A stretch of DNA of 64,000 bases from an uncultured Sphingomonadales bacterium (GCA_903821685.1 CAIJLW010000024.1:1-64000); one strand, 5' to 3'; counted from the stretch's first letter, positions 37,881 to 47,847 are shown. Notes: generated by a model not told the origin, from the letters alone. A program made the numbers and translations.

Positions 37881-39220
37881 ACTTTTGTCTTTCGCGCTTT
37901 AGTGACCTTATTGCTGGCGAGTTCTAACCCCGCCTTGCCACCAGCAGCGGTGTGGGATGGCGCATGCGGCGTTTCCAGATATTCCGGCTCCTCTACCTCA
38001 AGCATGCCTTCCCACTTTGTAATGACTGACGTTGCTACTGCGTTGCCGACAACGTTCGTCGCGGTCCGGCCCATATCAAGGAACTGGTCGATGGCGAGGA
38101 TAAGGGCAACGCCCTCCACCGGGAGGTCGAACATCGCCAGGGTACCCGTGATGACCACCAAAGATGCGCGCGGTACAGCGGCAACGCCCTTCGATGAAAT
38201 CATCAGCGTAAGCAGGATTAGGATTTGCGTCCCGATGGTTAGATCAATGCCATAGGCTTGCGCGATAAAGATCGTTGCAAAGCTCATATACATCATCGAA
38301 CCATCAAGGTTGAAGCTGTAGCCAAGCGGCAGCATGAATCCAGATATCCGGCGCGGAACACCGAAACGATCAAGCTGTTCGAACAGCTTAGGCAGCGCCG
38401 CCTCGCTTGATGCCGTGGAAAATGCGATGAGCATGGGCTCGCGGATGTAGCGGATGAGTGTCCAAATTCGCCGTCCAAGGAAAATCGCGCCAATCGAAAG
38501 CAGGATGGTCCACAACAAGGCAAGCGACAGATAAAATTCTGTCACCAGTTCTAGGTAGGTCGCAAGGATTGCGAGACCACTTTTTGACACAACTGCCGCA
38601 AGTGCGCCAAATACGGCGATTGGCGCGAAGCGCATGACATAATGCGTGATTTGCAGCATCATTTCAGCTAGTGCCTCGGCACCACGAACCAATGGCGCAC
38701 CTTTCTCGCCCAGCGCCGAAAGCGCGATTCCAGCGAATAAAGCGAACACTAAAATCTGCAAAATATTGTTCGTTGCCATCGCTTCAAAGGCATTTTTCGG
38801 GAAAATCGATAGGATAAATTCCCAGAAATCAAGCTTCTTGACTTCGCCTATCGTAGCCGCGGCATTGGAAATGGTATCGACAGGCGCGCCGATGCCAGGC
38901 TGGAATATATTGACCATCAACAAACCAAGACCGATGGAGATGAAGCTCGCGATGATAAACCAAGTAATCGCGCGGAACCCAATGCGTCCCAAAGCCGAAC
39001 TGTCGCCCATGTGCGCGATACCGACGACGATCGTTGACAGGATCAACGGCGCGACGAGCAGCTTTATGAGATTAAGGAAGATATCGGAGAGCAGTTTGAA
39101 TGTCTTTGTCAGATATTCGAATTGCGTGCTGTCGGGTGCGAAATTTTGATGGACAGTGTAACCAACCGCCACGCCCAGGATCATTCCTGCCAAAATCCAC
39201 AATGTAAGCCGTTTATCCAC
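37877..39220 (-). CDS. Dicarboxylate/amino acid:cation symporter (DAACS family)
   Basis: 447 residues. The DctA/GltP fold is shown by the serine-rich hairpin SSKGVAAVPRASLV, the NLDGSMMYM segment, and DMGRTATNVVGNAV in the last helix. It imports C4-dicarboxylates, glutamate or aspartate with Na+ or H+. GTG at 39220 is the start, with GGAGAG 4 bases upstream. It is divergent from the glutamate dehydrogenase gene; glutamate uptake would fit that neighbour, but the substrate cannot be assigned from sequence. Confidence 0.9.
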   Translation of the reverse strand: MDKRLTLWILAGMILGVAVGYTVHQNFAPDSTQFEYLTKTFKLLSDIFLNLIKLLVAPLILSTIVVGIAHMGDSSALGRIGFRAITWFIIASFISIGLGLLMVNIFQPGIGAPVDTISNAAATIGEVKKLDFWEFILSIFPKNAFEAMATNNILQILVFALFAGIALSALGEKGAPLVRGAEALAEMMLQITHYVMRFAPIAVFGALAAVVSKSGLAILATYLELVTEFYLSLALLWTILLSIGAIFLGRRIWTLIRYIREPMLIAFSTASSEAALPKLFEQLDRFGVPRRISGFMLPLGYSFNLDGSMMYMSFATIFIAQAYGIDLTIGTQILILLTLMISSKGVAAVPRASLVVITGTLAMFDLPVEGVALILAIDQFLDMGRTATNVVGNAVATSVITKWEGMLEVEEPEYLETPHAPSHTAAGGKAGLELASNKVTKARKTKV

Positions 39221-39328
39221 TTAACTCTCCAAAACCTTTAAGTTCTGCGCGACGCTACACAGGAGAAATAATCCTCGCAACAAGTTACGGATGTGACTTG
39301 TTTGCGCTAAAGAAGAGGGGCATAAGCT

Positions 39329-39360
39329 TTGTAATAAAATTACAACGCATTTTGTCGTTG
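39329..39360. promoter_or_regulatory. Overlapping dyads upstream of the GDH gene
   Basis: TTGTAAT-AAA-ATTACAA (39329-39345) is a perfect 7-3-7 inverted repeat. It overlaps a second one, CAACG (39343-39347) with CGTTG (39356-39360). They lie 45-77 bases before the GDH start, in the region shared with the divergent symporter. A repressor or activator site is likely; the regulator is unknown. Confidence 0.4.
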
Positions 39361-39405
39361 AACATGGCACATAACCATTTGCTTTCGGGCTTAGGAGACA
39401 ATTTC

Positions 39406-42400
39406 ATGGCGGCCGCCAAAATTGCTAAAAAGATCGGAAAAATACATAAGACCCTTTTGAACGATATGGTATCCGCCTTTGCCCAGACCGCTTTACCGGG
39501 CGAGAATGAAGGTTTTGATGCCAAAGCGGCCGAGGATGCCGCGCGGTTCACGATCGAGACTGGCCTTCACCGCAAGCCGGGCACCGCCGCTATAGCACTG
39601 GATAGTTTTACCGATACGCGGGGCCGTTTGATGATGCGCGTTGCGTTGAACAACGACGACATGCCCTTTTTGGTGGACTCGGTTTCTTCTGCCGTGGCCG
39701 CTTGTGGCATAGCCGTGAAACGCATTATTCATCCGGTGTTGAGTGTTGTCCGCGATGACGCGCTGACGCTTTTAGAGATCAGCCGGAAACGTTTAGACGG
39801 GCAGGCGCGCGAGTCCTTTATTTACTTGGAAACAGAGCGTGTCGACGCACGCGCGCGCCGCAAGCTTGAAAACATTCTATCCGCTGTTCTGGCCGATGTG
39901 CGCGGCGCGGTTACAGATTGGCGCGATATGCGCGTGGCTTTATCCGCTGACGCTGCCAGCTTACTCGATAGCGAGGGTACTGCCCTCATTCGCTGGTTCC
40001 TCGACAACAACATGACCATATTAGCGCATGAGCGGATCAGCAACGATGGCGCGCGATCCGACCGCCTTGGGTTATCGCGCGTTACCGATGCGCCCGTTCT
40101 TGCGGAAGATAGCGTCGCTCTGGCCATAAAATGGTTTGAAGATGGCGGCATCGCGCCATTGGTGCTCAAATCCAACAGGGTTTCGACTGTCCATCGTAGC
40201 GTTCAGTTGGACCTTATCGTCATTCCGGTCAAAACGGGCGGGCCTATTAAGGGTTTAGCGGTCACCGCAGGGCTTTGGACGAGCGCGGCACTGGCAACTA
40301 CCCCAGAGGAGATACCACTGCTCAGGACGCATCTGGCGTCGCTTATGAAGCGCTTTGGCTTTGATCCCTCGGGTCATGCCGGCAAGGCAATGGCGCATGC
40401 GCTCACAGCTTTACCGCACGACCTTTTGGTTGCGCTAAAATTGGATGATCTGGAGCGTGTGACGTTGACCGCCATGTCGCTGACGGATCGCCCACGTCCA
40501 AAACTGATTGCGCTGCGTTCTCCGCTTGGCCGCCACCTGTATATCTTTGTGTGGTTGCCGCGTGATGATGTTTCGACCGGTATCCGCAAACAAATTCAGA
40601 CCATGCTGATGGACGCTACAGGCGGCAGTTTGCTGGGCTGGACTATTGGTTTGGAAGATGGCGGCGTTGCGTTGCTGCGATACACGCTCGATTTGCCGGA
40701 CCGCGCGCAGAATGTGGATGAAACTGCTCTTGATGCAAAGCTTGAGCTGATGGTGCGTGGCTGGGAACCTGCCGTGGAAGCGGCATTGGTCCGATTGACA
40801 GATGAAAAGCGCGCTGCGGCGATGCTGGTTCGGTACGGACCGGGGTTTCCGGCAAATTATCGCAGTACCTATTCGACGGAAGAAGCCGCACGCGATATGG
40901 TCGGTCTGCTTGCGATGGAGCGCGACCACAGCAAGATCACACGGCTCATTGCAGAGGACAATAAGCTTCGTCTGAAGATTTACAGCAATGGCGGCGCCAT
41001 GCCGCTGAGCAACGTTGTTCCGGCGTTAGAAAATTTCGGTTTTGATGTTTTGGAGGAATCTCCAACAGCATTGGGTGACGGCAATTATATACATGACTTC
41101 CGTTTGGCCCTGCGCGGCGGCGATGTGCCGACTGTCCTCCAAAATCCACATGTTTTGGAAAGCGCGCTCAGCCAAGTTCTGGATGGAACGTTCGAAAATG
41201 ATGTGTTTAACCAATTGGTAACCATCGGCGGGCTTGATCCCCAATCGGTTATATGGCTGCGGGCATGGTATCGCTATTTGCGTCAGACTGGCGTGACTTA
41301 CGGCATGCCAACGGTGGTTTCGGCTTTGGCCAAAAATGCCAGCATTACGCGGTCGATCATATCGCTATTTGAGGCCCTGCATAATCCCGCAGCGACCGGA
41401 AACCGTGACAAGGAAGCGGCGAAATTCCATAAATCGATTACGGCCGATCTTTCGGCCGTGTCGGCCATTGATGAAGACCGCATTTTGCGCCGCTTCATGG
41501 CCATTGTCTTGGCGACAGTGCGCACCAACGCCTTTTCTGCGGCAGCAACTGAGGCACTTGCCTTCAAGCTTGATTGCGCAAAAGTCCCCGGGCTGCCAGC
41601 GCCGCTGCCTTGGCGCGAAGTGTTTGTGTATTCACCGCGGGTGGAGGGTATTCATTTGCGTGCCGGACCGGTCGCCCGCGGTGGCTTGCGCTGGTCCGAC
41701 CGGCGTGATGACTTCCGCACGGAGGTTCTTGGCCTGATGAAGGCGCAACGGGTGAAAAACGCCGTTATCGTGCCCACCGGAGCCAAAGGCGGGTTCTACC
41801 CCAAGCGCTTGCCCGACATGCGCGTTGATCGCGATGCATGGTTTGCGGAAGGAACTGAGGCCTATAAAATATTCATCCGGACGTTGCTTTCCATCACCGA
41901 CAACATTGTCAACGACCGGATCGTTCACCCCGATAATGTGGTGATCCATGATGGCGACGACCCTTATTTTGTGGTTGCAGCCGACAAGGGCACAGCGACA
42001 TTTTCTGACACCGCCAATGCCATCGCGCTTGAACGTAATTTCTGGCTTGGCGATGCCTTTGCAAGCGGTGGCTCGGTTGGTTATGACCATAAGGCGATGG
42101 GCATTACCGCAAAGGGCGGATGGTTATCAGTACAGCGCCATTTCGCCGAAATGGGTATCGATGTTCAAAAGGAACCCATCACGGTTGCCGGTGTCGGCGA
42201 TATGTCGGGCGACGTTTTTGGCAACGGCATGTTGCTGTCAAAGACGCTGAAAATTGTCGCCGCGTTTGACCATCGGCACATTTTTCTCGACCCCAATCCC
42301 GACCCCGCGATCAGTTGGAAAGAACGTCAGCGGTTGTTTAACCTGCCGCGCTCCAGCTGGCTTGATTATGATGCGAAGTTAATCTCCAAGGGTGGCGGCG

Positions 42401-44055
42401 TGTTCGCGCGTACGGATAAGATCATCAAAACAACATCTGAAATCAGAAGCTTGCTTGGCATTGATGCGAAAGAAATTGAACCATCTGCATTGATGACCGC
42501 GATACTAAAAGCGCCGGTTCAATTGATGTGGTTCGGCGGAATAGGGACATATATTAAGGACCGGAGCGAAAGCCATTTGGACGTTGGCGACCCCGGCAAT
42601 GACTTTATTCGTGTGAACGGCGCGGATGTTCAGGCGCAGGTGATCGGCGAGGGTGCGAACCTTGGCGTGACGCAAGCCGGCCGTATTGGTTATGCCTTGC
42701 GCGGTGGCCGTATCAACACTGACTTCATCGACAATAGCGCTGGCGTGGATTGTTCTGACCATGAAGTGAACATCAAAATCGCGCTGAACGCACAAATGCG
42801 CGCTGGCAAGTTGAAGATGCAGGCGCGCAATGTCTTACTCACCGATATGACCGATGCGGTTGCACATTTGGTGCTAGAGGATAACCGGTTGCAGACATTG
42901 GCGCTCTCGATTGCCGAAACCGGCGGTGCGGCCGATCTGCCTGCTTATGTTCGGCTTATCGAAATTTTTGAAGGTGCGGGTAAACTTGACCGTATGGTTG
43001 AAGGGCTGGCGCCAAATGAGGCGTTGTTCCGGCGGGGAAGTGAAGGGCGTGGCCTTACCCGGCCGGAACTGGCCGTTTTGCTTTCCACAGCGAAACTTGC
43101 GGCGCAGGACGGTATTGAAGAGGCACCTTTGGCGCAGGACATGTCCATGGATGCCGAGCTTTTGGCAGCGTTCCCTGACATGATGGTGAAAGCACATAAG
43201 CCAGCGATTTTGGCGCACCGGCTGCGCAGGGAGATCATCGCTACAAAATTGGCCAACCGAATGATTAACCGACTTGGCATGCTCCATCCATTTGAGCTGG
43301 CCGAGGAGGAAGGATGTGGGCTGGGTGATGTGGCTGCGGCTTTTGCCATTGCCGAGCGCATTTATGATCTGCCGTCCCTTTGGCAGGCCATCGACACTGC
43401 GCCCATGCCCGAAACAGCTCGTTTGATGTTGTTCAATCAACTTGCGGTGGAAACCCGCGCGCAAATGGCAGACATCATCCGCAACGCCCATGAGGGCCGC
43501 GATGTCAGCGCAGCTACTGCGGTCTATGCGCCAGTCGTGCAGAAGTTGTCAGCGGCATTGGACGGGTTGCTGCCCAATGACATACGGCTTCAAACCGAAC
43601 GCTTTGGTGCGCGCTTGACGGAAAATGGTGCGCCACGCAAAATTGCCGACCGTTTGGTGCAATTGGCGCAGCTGGATGGTGCTATCGGGCTGGCGGCGCT
43701 TTCTTCTGTGCAAAAGGGTGATGTAACCGCGCTAACACGGGCGTTTACCGCTCTCGGCGATGCGCTTGGTCTAAGCTGGGCGCAGGGAGCAGCGATGCAG
43801 GTTGACCCGCACGATCCGTGGGAGCGCTTGTTGGTCGCTGGCCTAGCGCGCGATTTCCAAACCATGCGCCTCGATTTCCTACGCCGCCGTGCCGCCAAAA
43901 AACCGCTTGAGGATGCACAAACTTGGTTACAGGCCAATGCGGTCCGCGTCAGTGTGTTCAAGGCGATGGTCGACCGTGCACGCATGACGGGTGTGCCAAC
44001 CCCCGCAATGTTGGCGCAGGTTGCGGGGCAGGCAAGGGTCTTGCTTGGGCGTTAA
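39406..44055 (+). CDS. NAD-dependent glutamate dehydrogenase, large (GDH180) type
   Basis: About 1549 residues from the ATG at 39406, which follows AGGAG by 8 bases. This class deaminates glutamate to 2-oxoglutarate with NAD and is usually catabolic. The catalytic centre (about residues 770-830) is ARGGLRWSDRRDDFRTEVLG with the catalytic Lys segment VPTGAKGGFYPK. The N-terminal third carries ACT-like and other regulatory regions, and the C-terminal part is helical. The longer frame from a TTG at 39298 runs across the operator region and is rejected. It is a single gene, complete, and divergent from a dicarboxylate/amino acid symporter. Confidence 0.95.
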   Translation: MAAAKIAKKIGKIHKTLLNDMVSAFAQTALPGENEGFDAKAAEDAARFTIETGLHRKPGTAAIALDSFTDTRGRLMMRVALNNDDMPFLVDSVSSAVAACGIAVKRIIHPVLSVVRDDALTLLEISRKRLDGQARESFIYLETERVDARARRKLENILSAVLADVRGAVTDWRDMRVALSADAASLLDSEGTALIRWFLDNNMTILAHERISNDGARSDRLGLSRVTDAPVLAEDSVALAIKWFEDGGIAPLVLKSNRVSTVHRSVQLDLIVIPVKTGGPIKGLAVTAGLWTSAALATTPEEIPLLRTHLASLMKRFGFDPSGHAGKAMAHALTALPHDLLVALKLDDLERVTLTAMSLTDRPRPKLIALRSPLGRHLYIFVWLPRDDVSTGIRKQIQTMLMDATGGSLLGWTIGLEDGGVALLRYTLDLPDRAQNVDETALDAKLELMVRGWEPAVEAALVRLTDEKRAAAMLVRYGPGFPANYRSTYSTEEAARDMVGLLAMERDHSKITRLIAEDNKLRLKIYSNGGAMPLSNVVPALENFGFDVLEESPTALGDGNYIHDFRLALRGGDVPTVLQNPHVLESALSQVLDGTFENDVFNQLVTIGGLDPQSVIWLRAWYRYLRQTGVTYGMPTVVSALAKNASITRSIISLFEALHNPAATGNRDKEAAKFHKSITADLSAVSAIDEDRILRRFMAIVLATVRTNAFSAAATEALAFKLDCAKVPGLPAPLPWREVFVYSPRVEGIHLRAGPVARGGLRWSDRRDDFRTEVLGLMKAQRVKNAVIVPTGAKGGFYPKRLPDMRVDRDAWFAEGTEAYKIFIRTLLSITDNIVNDRIVHPDNVVIHDGDDPYFVVAADKGTATFSDTANAIALERNFWLGDAFASGGSVGYDHKAMGITAKGGWLSVQRHFAEMGIDVQKEPITVAGVGDMSGDVFGNGMLLSKTLKIVAAFDHRHIFLDPNPDPAISWKERQRLFNLPRSSWLDYDAKLISKGGGVFARTDKIIKTTSEIRSLLGIDAKEIEPSALMTAILKAPVQLMWFGGIGTYIKDRSESHLDVGDPGNDFIRVNGADVQAQVIGEGANLGVTQAGRIGYALRGGRINTDFIDNSAGVDCSDHEVNIKIALNAQMRAGKLKMQARNVLLTDMTDAVAHLVLEDNRLQTLALSIAETGGAADLPAYVRLIEIFEGAGKLDRMVEGLAPNEALFRRGSEGRGLTRPELAVLLSTAKLAAQDGIEEAPLAQDMSMDAELLAAFPDMMVKAHKPAILAHRLRREIIATKLANRMINRLGMLHPFELAEEEGCGLGDVAAAFAIAERIYDLPSLWQAIDTAPMPETARLMLFNQLAVETRAQMADIIRNAHEGRDVSAATAVYAPVVQKLSAALDGLLPNDIRLQTERFGARLTENGAPRKIADRLVQLAQLDGAIGLAALSSVQKGDVTALTRAFTALGDALGLSWAQGAAMQVDPHDPWERLLVAGLARDFQTMRLDFLRRRAAKKPLEDAQTWLQANAVRVSVFKAMVDRARMTGVPTPAMLAQVAGQARVLLGR

Positions 44056-44059
44056 CGGT

Positions 44060-44185
44060 TCAGCTTTTGGGGCCTAAGCCTGCTGGGTTGCCCTTCGCCG
44101 AAGGGTTTGATGCGTTTTGCTTTTTAGGCTTTTCGGCCTTTGGCTTGCGGACTTCGCGGCTCGATTTCTTTTGGCTTTTCGCCAT
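44060..44185 (-). CDS. Small Lys-rich basic protein
   Basis: 41 residues, too short for usual ORF calling. It begins MAKSQKKSSREVRKPKAEKP and is about one quarter Lys plus Arg, with a Gly/Pro tail. The ATG at 44185 has a good GAGGGG site 7 bases upstream, and the frame closes 5 bases past the convergent GDH stop. Similar tiny proteins starting with MAK and a Lys-Pro-Lys stretch are widespread in alphaproteobacteria. It may bind RNA or ribosomes, but that is a guess. Confidence 0.65.
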   Translation of the reverse strand: MAKSQKKSSREVRKPKAEKPKKQNASNPSAKGNPAGLGPKS

Positions 44186-44312
44186 GATATTTCCCCTCAA
44201 GGGAAGGTTGCTCGCGCAAACTCCGGATCACTGGTCAGTTTAAACCAACCACTGTTTTACAAATATAAGCATACACTGCCCCTGTTAAAAGGGCGTCTGC
44301 GGATAATGCTGC

Positions 44313-44906
44313 TTAAGCTGCGGTTTCTAGCGCCCTTTTATAGATGCTGTTCAGCGGGCTGCGGAAAAGCTTCATCACCATTGGTTCGAAAAACTCCAGC
44401 GGGAGGGTGTCATAATTCGGGTCGAACGATGGGCAGTCATATTTGTCGATAAATTCTTCAGTTTCCGCAAACCATTCATGGCCGCGAAACTGCTCGCGCA
44501 TGTCGCGGTCGAGGCCCAAATGATGGAAGAAATTTTGCCCCTGAAAAATTCCGTGATTTTGCACAATCCAAAGGAGCTTTTCGGAAACGAACGGCTTCAA
44601 TATAGCAGCGGCGATATCGGGATGGTTGGTAGCGCCGAGCGTGTCGCCAATATCGTGGAGCAATGCCATGATGACATAATCCTCATCCCGCCCATCACGA
44701 TGTGCACGCGTCGCTGTCTGTAGCGAGTGCGTCAACCGGTCGACCGCAAATCCGCCAAAGTCACCATCAAGCAATTTGAGATGGTCCAATATCCGTCGTC
44801 CGCCATCTTGCGAAAACGGGATATTGTGCCGCATGATGATTTGCCAATCCTCTTGCGTGCTCTCTGACATGTCGTGAAAATTTGCGCGATCGTCTTGATT
44901 GTCCAT
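44313..44906 (-). CDS. HD-domain hydrolase
   Basis: 197 residues from ATG 44906, with GAGAGGA upstream. The metal-binding HD pair is H84-D85 in ALLHDIGDTL, preceded by His60 in LTHSLQTATRA and followed by His residues in QNHGIFQGQNFFHHLG. This layout suits a metal-dependent phosphohydrolase or oxygenase of the HD superfamily; the substrate is unknown. It is divergent from the LytS-type kinase gene, which starts 90 bases away. The gap of 127 bases between it and the small Lys-rich gene has no clear feature. Confidence 0.85.
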   Translation of the reverse strand: MDNQDDRANFHDMSESTQEDWQIIMRHNIPFSQDGGRRILDHLKLLDGDFGGFAVDRLTHSLQTATRAHRDGRDEDYVIMALLHDIGDTLGATNHPDIAAAILKPFVSEKLLWIVQNHGIFQGQNFFHHLGLDRDMREQFRGHEWFAETEEFIDKYDCPSFDPNYDTLPLEFFEPMVMKLFRSPLNSIYKRALETAA

Positions 44907-44995
44907 TGCCGGTATCCTCTCAAGCGTGTGTTTAACATTGTTGGCTGATGAAACAAGGGCTTCAAGCATAAGCGAAATGCGGCTAGACCGATTAA

Positions 44996-46132
44996 ATGGC
45001 GATATTAGAGCTTTCGGATAAACCCTTCTTCGCGGACAAGAACCGCGCTTTTTGGAACTTACACTCGGCCGGTTGGGGCGGCGCTACTGCGCTCTACGCG
45101 GTTACGGTTATTGCAAACGGACAACCGTTAAGTTTTCTGGTTCCGGTGCTCATTTCCGCAGTCACTGGCTATTCAGTTACGTTAATACTATCCGTCGTAT
45201 ACCGCTATGTAATTGAAAAACGACCATTTGTGACGTGGGGGACCACTTTGTTCGCGGTCATGAGCGCAACGCTGCTTTACGCATATATTGACACATGGGT
45301 TGTTCAAACGATCCGAGAGGGTGCAGACCAAACGCCCTTTGCCCAATTGTTATTAGGGGCGTTGTTTAAGGATGGCCTCCTCATTGGGGCATGGTCGGCA
45401 TTATATTACGCGATCAATTATTTCGTGCGCGCAGAAGAACAAGCCGACCAGATGATGCGGCTTGAAGCGCAAGCCACCAGCGCGCAGCTCACAATGTTGC
45501 GGTATCAGCTTAATCCGCATTTCCTGTTCAACACTTTGAACAGCATATCGACTCTGGTGTTACTCAAACAGACCGACCAAGCCAATGCCATGTTGTCGCG
45601 TTTGTCCTCGTTCCTGCGTTTCACCCTCATTAATGAAGCTGCGGCCAAGGTGCCGCTCACCCAAGAAATCGAAACTTTGAAGCTCTATCTCGATATCGAA
45701 AAAATGCGGTTCGAAGAACGGTTGCGAACCTTTTTCACGATTGAGCCTGCGGTTCAAGATGCTCTGGTGCCATCTTTATTGCTTCAGCCTTTGGTGGAAA
45801 ACGCCATCAAATATGCCGTGACGCCGAAAGAGGAAGGCGCCGACATTTCCGTTGTCGCTCAACTCGTCGGGCAAAGGGTTCGGATTACCGTTTCGGACAC
45901 AGGGCCGGGCTTGCAGCCGGGGCAGCAAGACTTCACCCTATCCACAGGCGTCGGGATGGCGAACACGCGTGAGCGCTTGTTACAGGCATATGGTGACGAC
46001 CAACGTTTTGAACATTATGTCAAAGCCGGGGGAGGATTTGAGGTTTTGTTGGAACTACCCTATCAAACCGGGATTATGGCAGGGGACGACAACCAAGCGG
46101 GGGCTAAGTCGCAAGGAAAGATATCCGCATGA
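44996..46132 (+). CDS. LytS/YehU-type sensor histidine kinase
   Basis: 378 residues. Four to five membrane helices fill residues 25-145, then a coiled coil and the His-kinase segment NPHFLFNTLNSISTL with the phospho-acceptor H175. The ATPase domain has the N box LQPLVENAIKYAV, SDTGPGL and GVGMANTRERL. No extracytoplasmic sensor domain is evident, so the stimulus may be membrane-borne. It overlaps the LytTR regulator gene by ATGA (46129-46132), forming a two-component pair. Confidence 0.93.
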   Translation: MAILELSDKPFFADKNRAFWNLHSAGWGGATALYAVTVIANGQPLSFLVPVLISAVTGYSVTLILSVVYRYVIEKRPFVTWGTTLFAVMSATLLYAYIDTWVVQTIREGADQTPFAQLLLGALFKDGLLIGAWSALYYAINYFVRAEEQADQMMRLEAQATSAQLTMLRYQLNPHFLFNTLNSISTLVLLKQTDQANAMLSRLSSFLRFTLINEAAAKVPLTQEIETLKLYLDIEKMRFEERLRTFFTIEPAVQDALVPSLLLQPLVENAIKYAVTPKEEGADISVVAQLVGQRVRITVSDTGPGLQPGQQDFTLSTGVGMANTRERLLQAYGDDQRFEHYVKAGGGFEVLLELPYQTGIMAGDDNQAGAKSQGKISA

Positions 46133-46929
46133 GCATTCGTACAATATTGGTCGACGATGAAAAGCTGGCCATTCAGGGTCTCGAATTAAGGCTTCAACCT
46201 TTTGAGGACATCGAGATTGTAGCAACCTGCCACAACGGTCGCGAGGCTATTCGCAAGATAAAGACGCTGAAACCAGACTTGGTTTTTCTCGATATTCAGA
46301 TGCCAGGTTTTGATGGTTTTTCGGTTGTGCAGGGTGTGATGGATATCGATCCGCCATTGTTCGTGTTTGTGACAGCATATTCCGAACATGCGATTAAAGC
46401 GTTTGAGGCGCAGGCCATCGATTATCTGATGAAGCCAGTTGAACCCGAGCGTCTGGCTGACACTATGGACCGCGTGCGCAGCCGTCTATCCGACAAACGC
46501 ACCTCGGATGAGCTTGAGCGCCTGCGCACGGTCATAAATGAAGTCGCGCCAAACGCCGCCGATAATCTCGGGTCTATAGATGAGGATATGGCGTCTTCGC
46601 GCTTTGAAAAGCTTATCAATATTAAGGATCGCGGCCAAATTTTCCGTGTCGATGTTGAAAGCATTGAACGTATTGATGCTGCTGGCGACTATATGTGCAT
46701 TTACACGGCCGACAACTCACTGATCCTGCGCGAAACAATGAAGGATCTGGAAAAGCGGCTCGACCCGCGGACGTTCCAGCGGGTCCACCGTTCGACGATC
46801 GTCAATCTGGATCAAGTGCGGCAGGTCAAGCCGCACACAAACGGCGAATGCTTCTTGGTGCTGGAGTCCGGCGCGCAGGTGAAGGTCAGCCGGTCGTATC
46901 GCGACGTCGTCGCCCGTTTTGTGCATTGA
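46129..46929 (+). CDS. LytTR-family response regulator
   Basis: 266 residues. Receiver domain: acidic D9-D10, phospho-acceptor D55 in LVFLDIQMPG, T82 and K102 in DYLMKPVEP. After a linker, the C-terminal LytTR DNA-binding domain (about residues 165-264) contains VESIERIDAAGDYMCIYT, RTFQRVHRSTIVNL and VKPHTNGECFLVLESG. It pairs with the overlapping kinase gene. Its targets are not seen; the dienelactone hydrolase gene starts 13 bases after its stop and may be co-transcribed. Confidence 0.95.
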   Translation: MSIRTILVDDEKLAIQGLELRLQPFEDIEIVATCHNGREAIRKIKTLKPDLVFLDIQMPGFDGFSVVQGVMDIDPPLFVFVTAYSEHAIKAFEAQAIDYLMKPVEPERLADTMDRVRSRLSDKRTSDELERLRTVINEVAPNAADNLGSIDEDMASSRFEKLINIKDRGQIFRVDVESIERIDAAGDYMCIYTADNSLILRETMKDLEKRLDPRTFQRVHRSTIVNLDQVRQVKPHTNGECFLVLESGAQVKVSRSYRDVVARFVH

Positions 46930-46941
46930 GGAGTATAAGGG

Positions 46942-47847
46942 ATGAAGCCAGCCAGTGGTTCAACACGCATGAAGGCCAGCGATTTTCACCCCTATATTCT
47001 CGAAATCTTTGACGGCTACGTCCATGGTAAGCTGACGAAGAGAGAGTTTATCCGTGAGGCGGGAAAGTTTGCGGCCGCGGGTGTTACGGGCCTCATGATT
47101 CTCAATCAGTTAAAGCCTGATTACGCGCTGGCGCAGCAAGTGCGGGCGGATGACCCTGAGATCATCACGTCACGCGTTACAGTGCCAAGTCCCGATGGCC
47201 ATGGCAGCATCAACGGCTTGCTTGCCAAGCCTACCAAGGCAAAAGGAAAGTTGCCTGCCGTATTGGTCATCCACGAAAACCGTGGGCTCAATCCTTATGT
47301 CGAGGACGTGGTTCGGCGTTTGGCTAAGGCTGGTTATATCGCCCTTGGCCCAGATGGCCTGTCATCAGTCGGCGGCTATCCCGGTAATGATGAGACAGGT
47401 CGTGATTTGCAGGCGAAGTTGGACCCCAGAAAATTGCTTGAGGATTTCTTCGCCAGCTTTGAATATCTGCACGACCATCCCGAAAGCACGGGCAAGGTTG
47501 GCGCAGTTGGATTTTGCTACGGCGGCGGCGTGTGCAATGCGCTGGCGGTGGCCTATCCCGAAATGGCGGCATCGGTGCCTTATTACGGCCGCCAACCGCG
47601 CGCCGAAGAGGTTCCTGCAATCAAGGCGCCTTTGCTGGTGCAATATGCCGAGGTGGACGAACGTATCAACATGGGCTGGTTGCCTTATCAGGCCGCGCTT
47701 ATTGCAAACCAGAAACGCTTCTCAGTGCATTTCTATGCCGGAACGCAGCATGGGTTCCACAATGATAGCACGCCACGATTCGATAAAGCGGCGGCGGACC
47801 TGTCTTGGACACGGACACTCGCGTTTTTAGGCGAAAATCTGCGCTAA
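46942..47847 (+). CDS. Dienelactone hydrolase family protein with N-terminal export-like segment
   Basis: 301 residues. The catalytic triad is visible: C192 in GFCYGGG, D239 in AEVDERINMGW and H270 in TQHGFHND. The first ~65 residues have a KREFIREAGKFAAAGVTGLMIL stretch resembling a signal or anchor before ALAQQV, as in secreted members of the family. Carboxymethylenebutenolidase or a broader esterase activity is likely. It follows the LytTR regulator and ends convergently with tadA (CTAA shared). Confidence 0.87.
   Translation: MKPASGSTRMKASDFHPYILEIFDGYVHGKLTKREFIREAGKFAAAGVTGLMILNQLKPDYALAQQVRADDPEIITSRVTVPSPDGHGSINGLLAKPTKAKGKLPAVLVIHENRGLNPYVEDVVRRLAKAGYIALGPDGLSSVGGYPGNDETGRDLQAKLDPRKLLEDFFASFEYLHDHPESTGKVGAVGFCYGGGVCNALAVAYPEMAASVPYYGRQPRAEEVPAIKAPLLVQYAEVDERINMGWLPYQAALIANQKRFSVHFYAGTQHGFHNDSTPRFDKAAADLSWTRTLAFLGENLR

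Noticed and set aside
44380-44395. GGTTCGAA-like string resembling a tRNA T-loop
   Set aside because: No matching acceptor or anticodon arms around it, and it lies inside the HD gene. No tRNA was recognised in the window.
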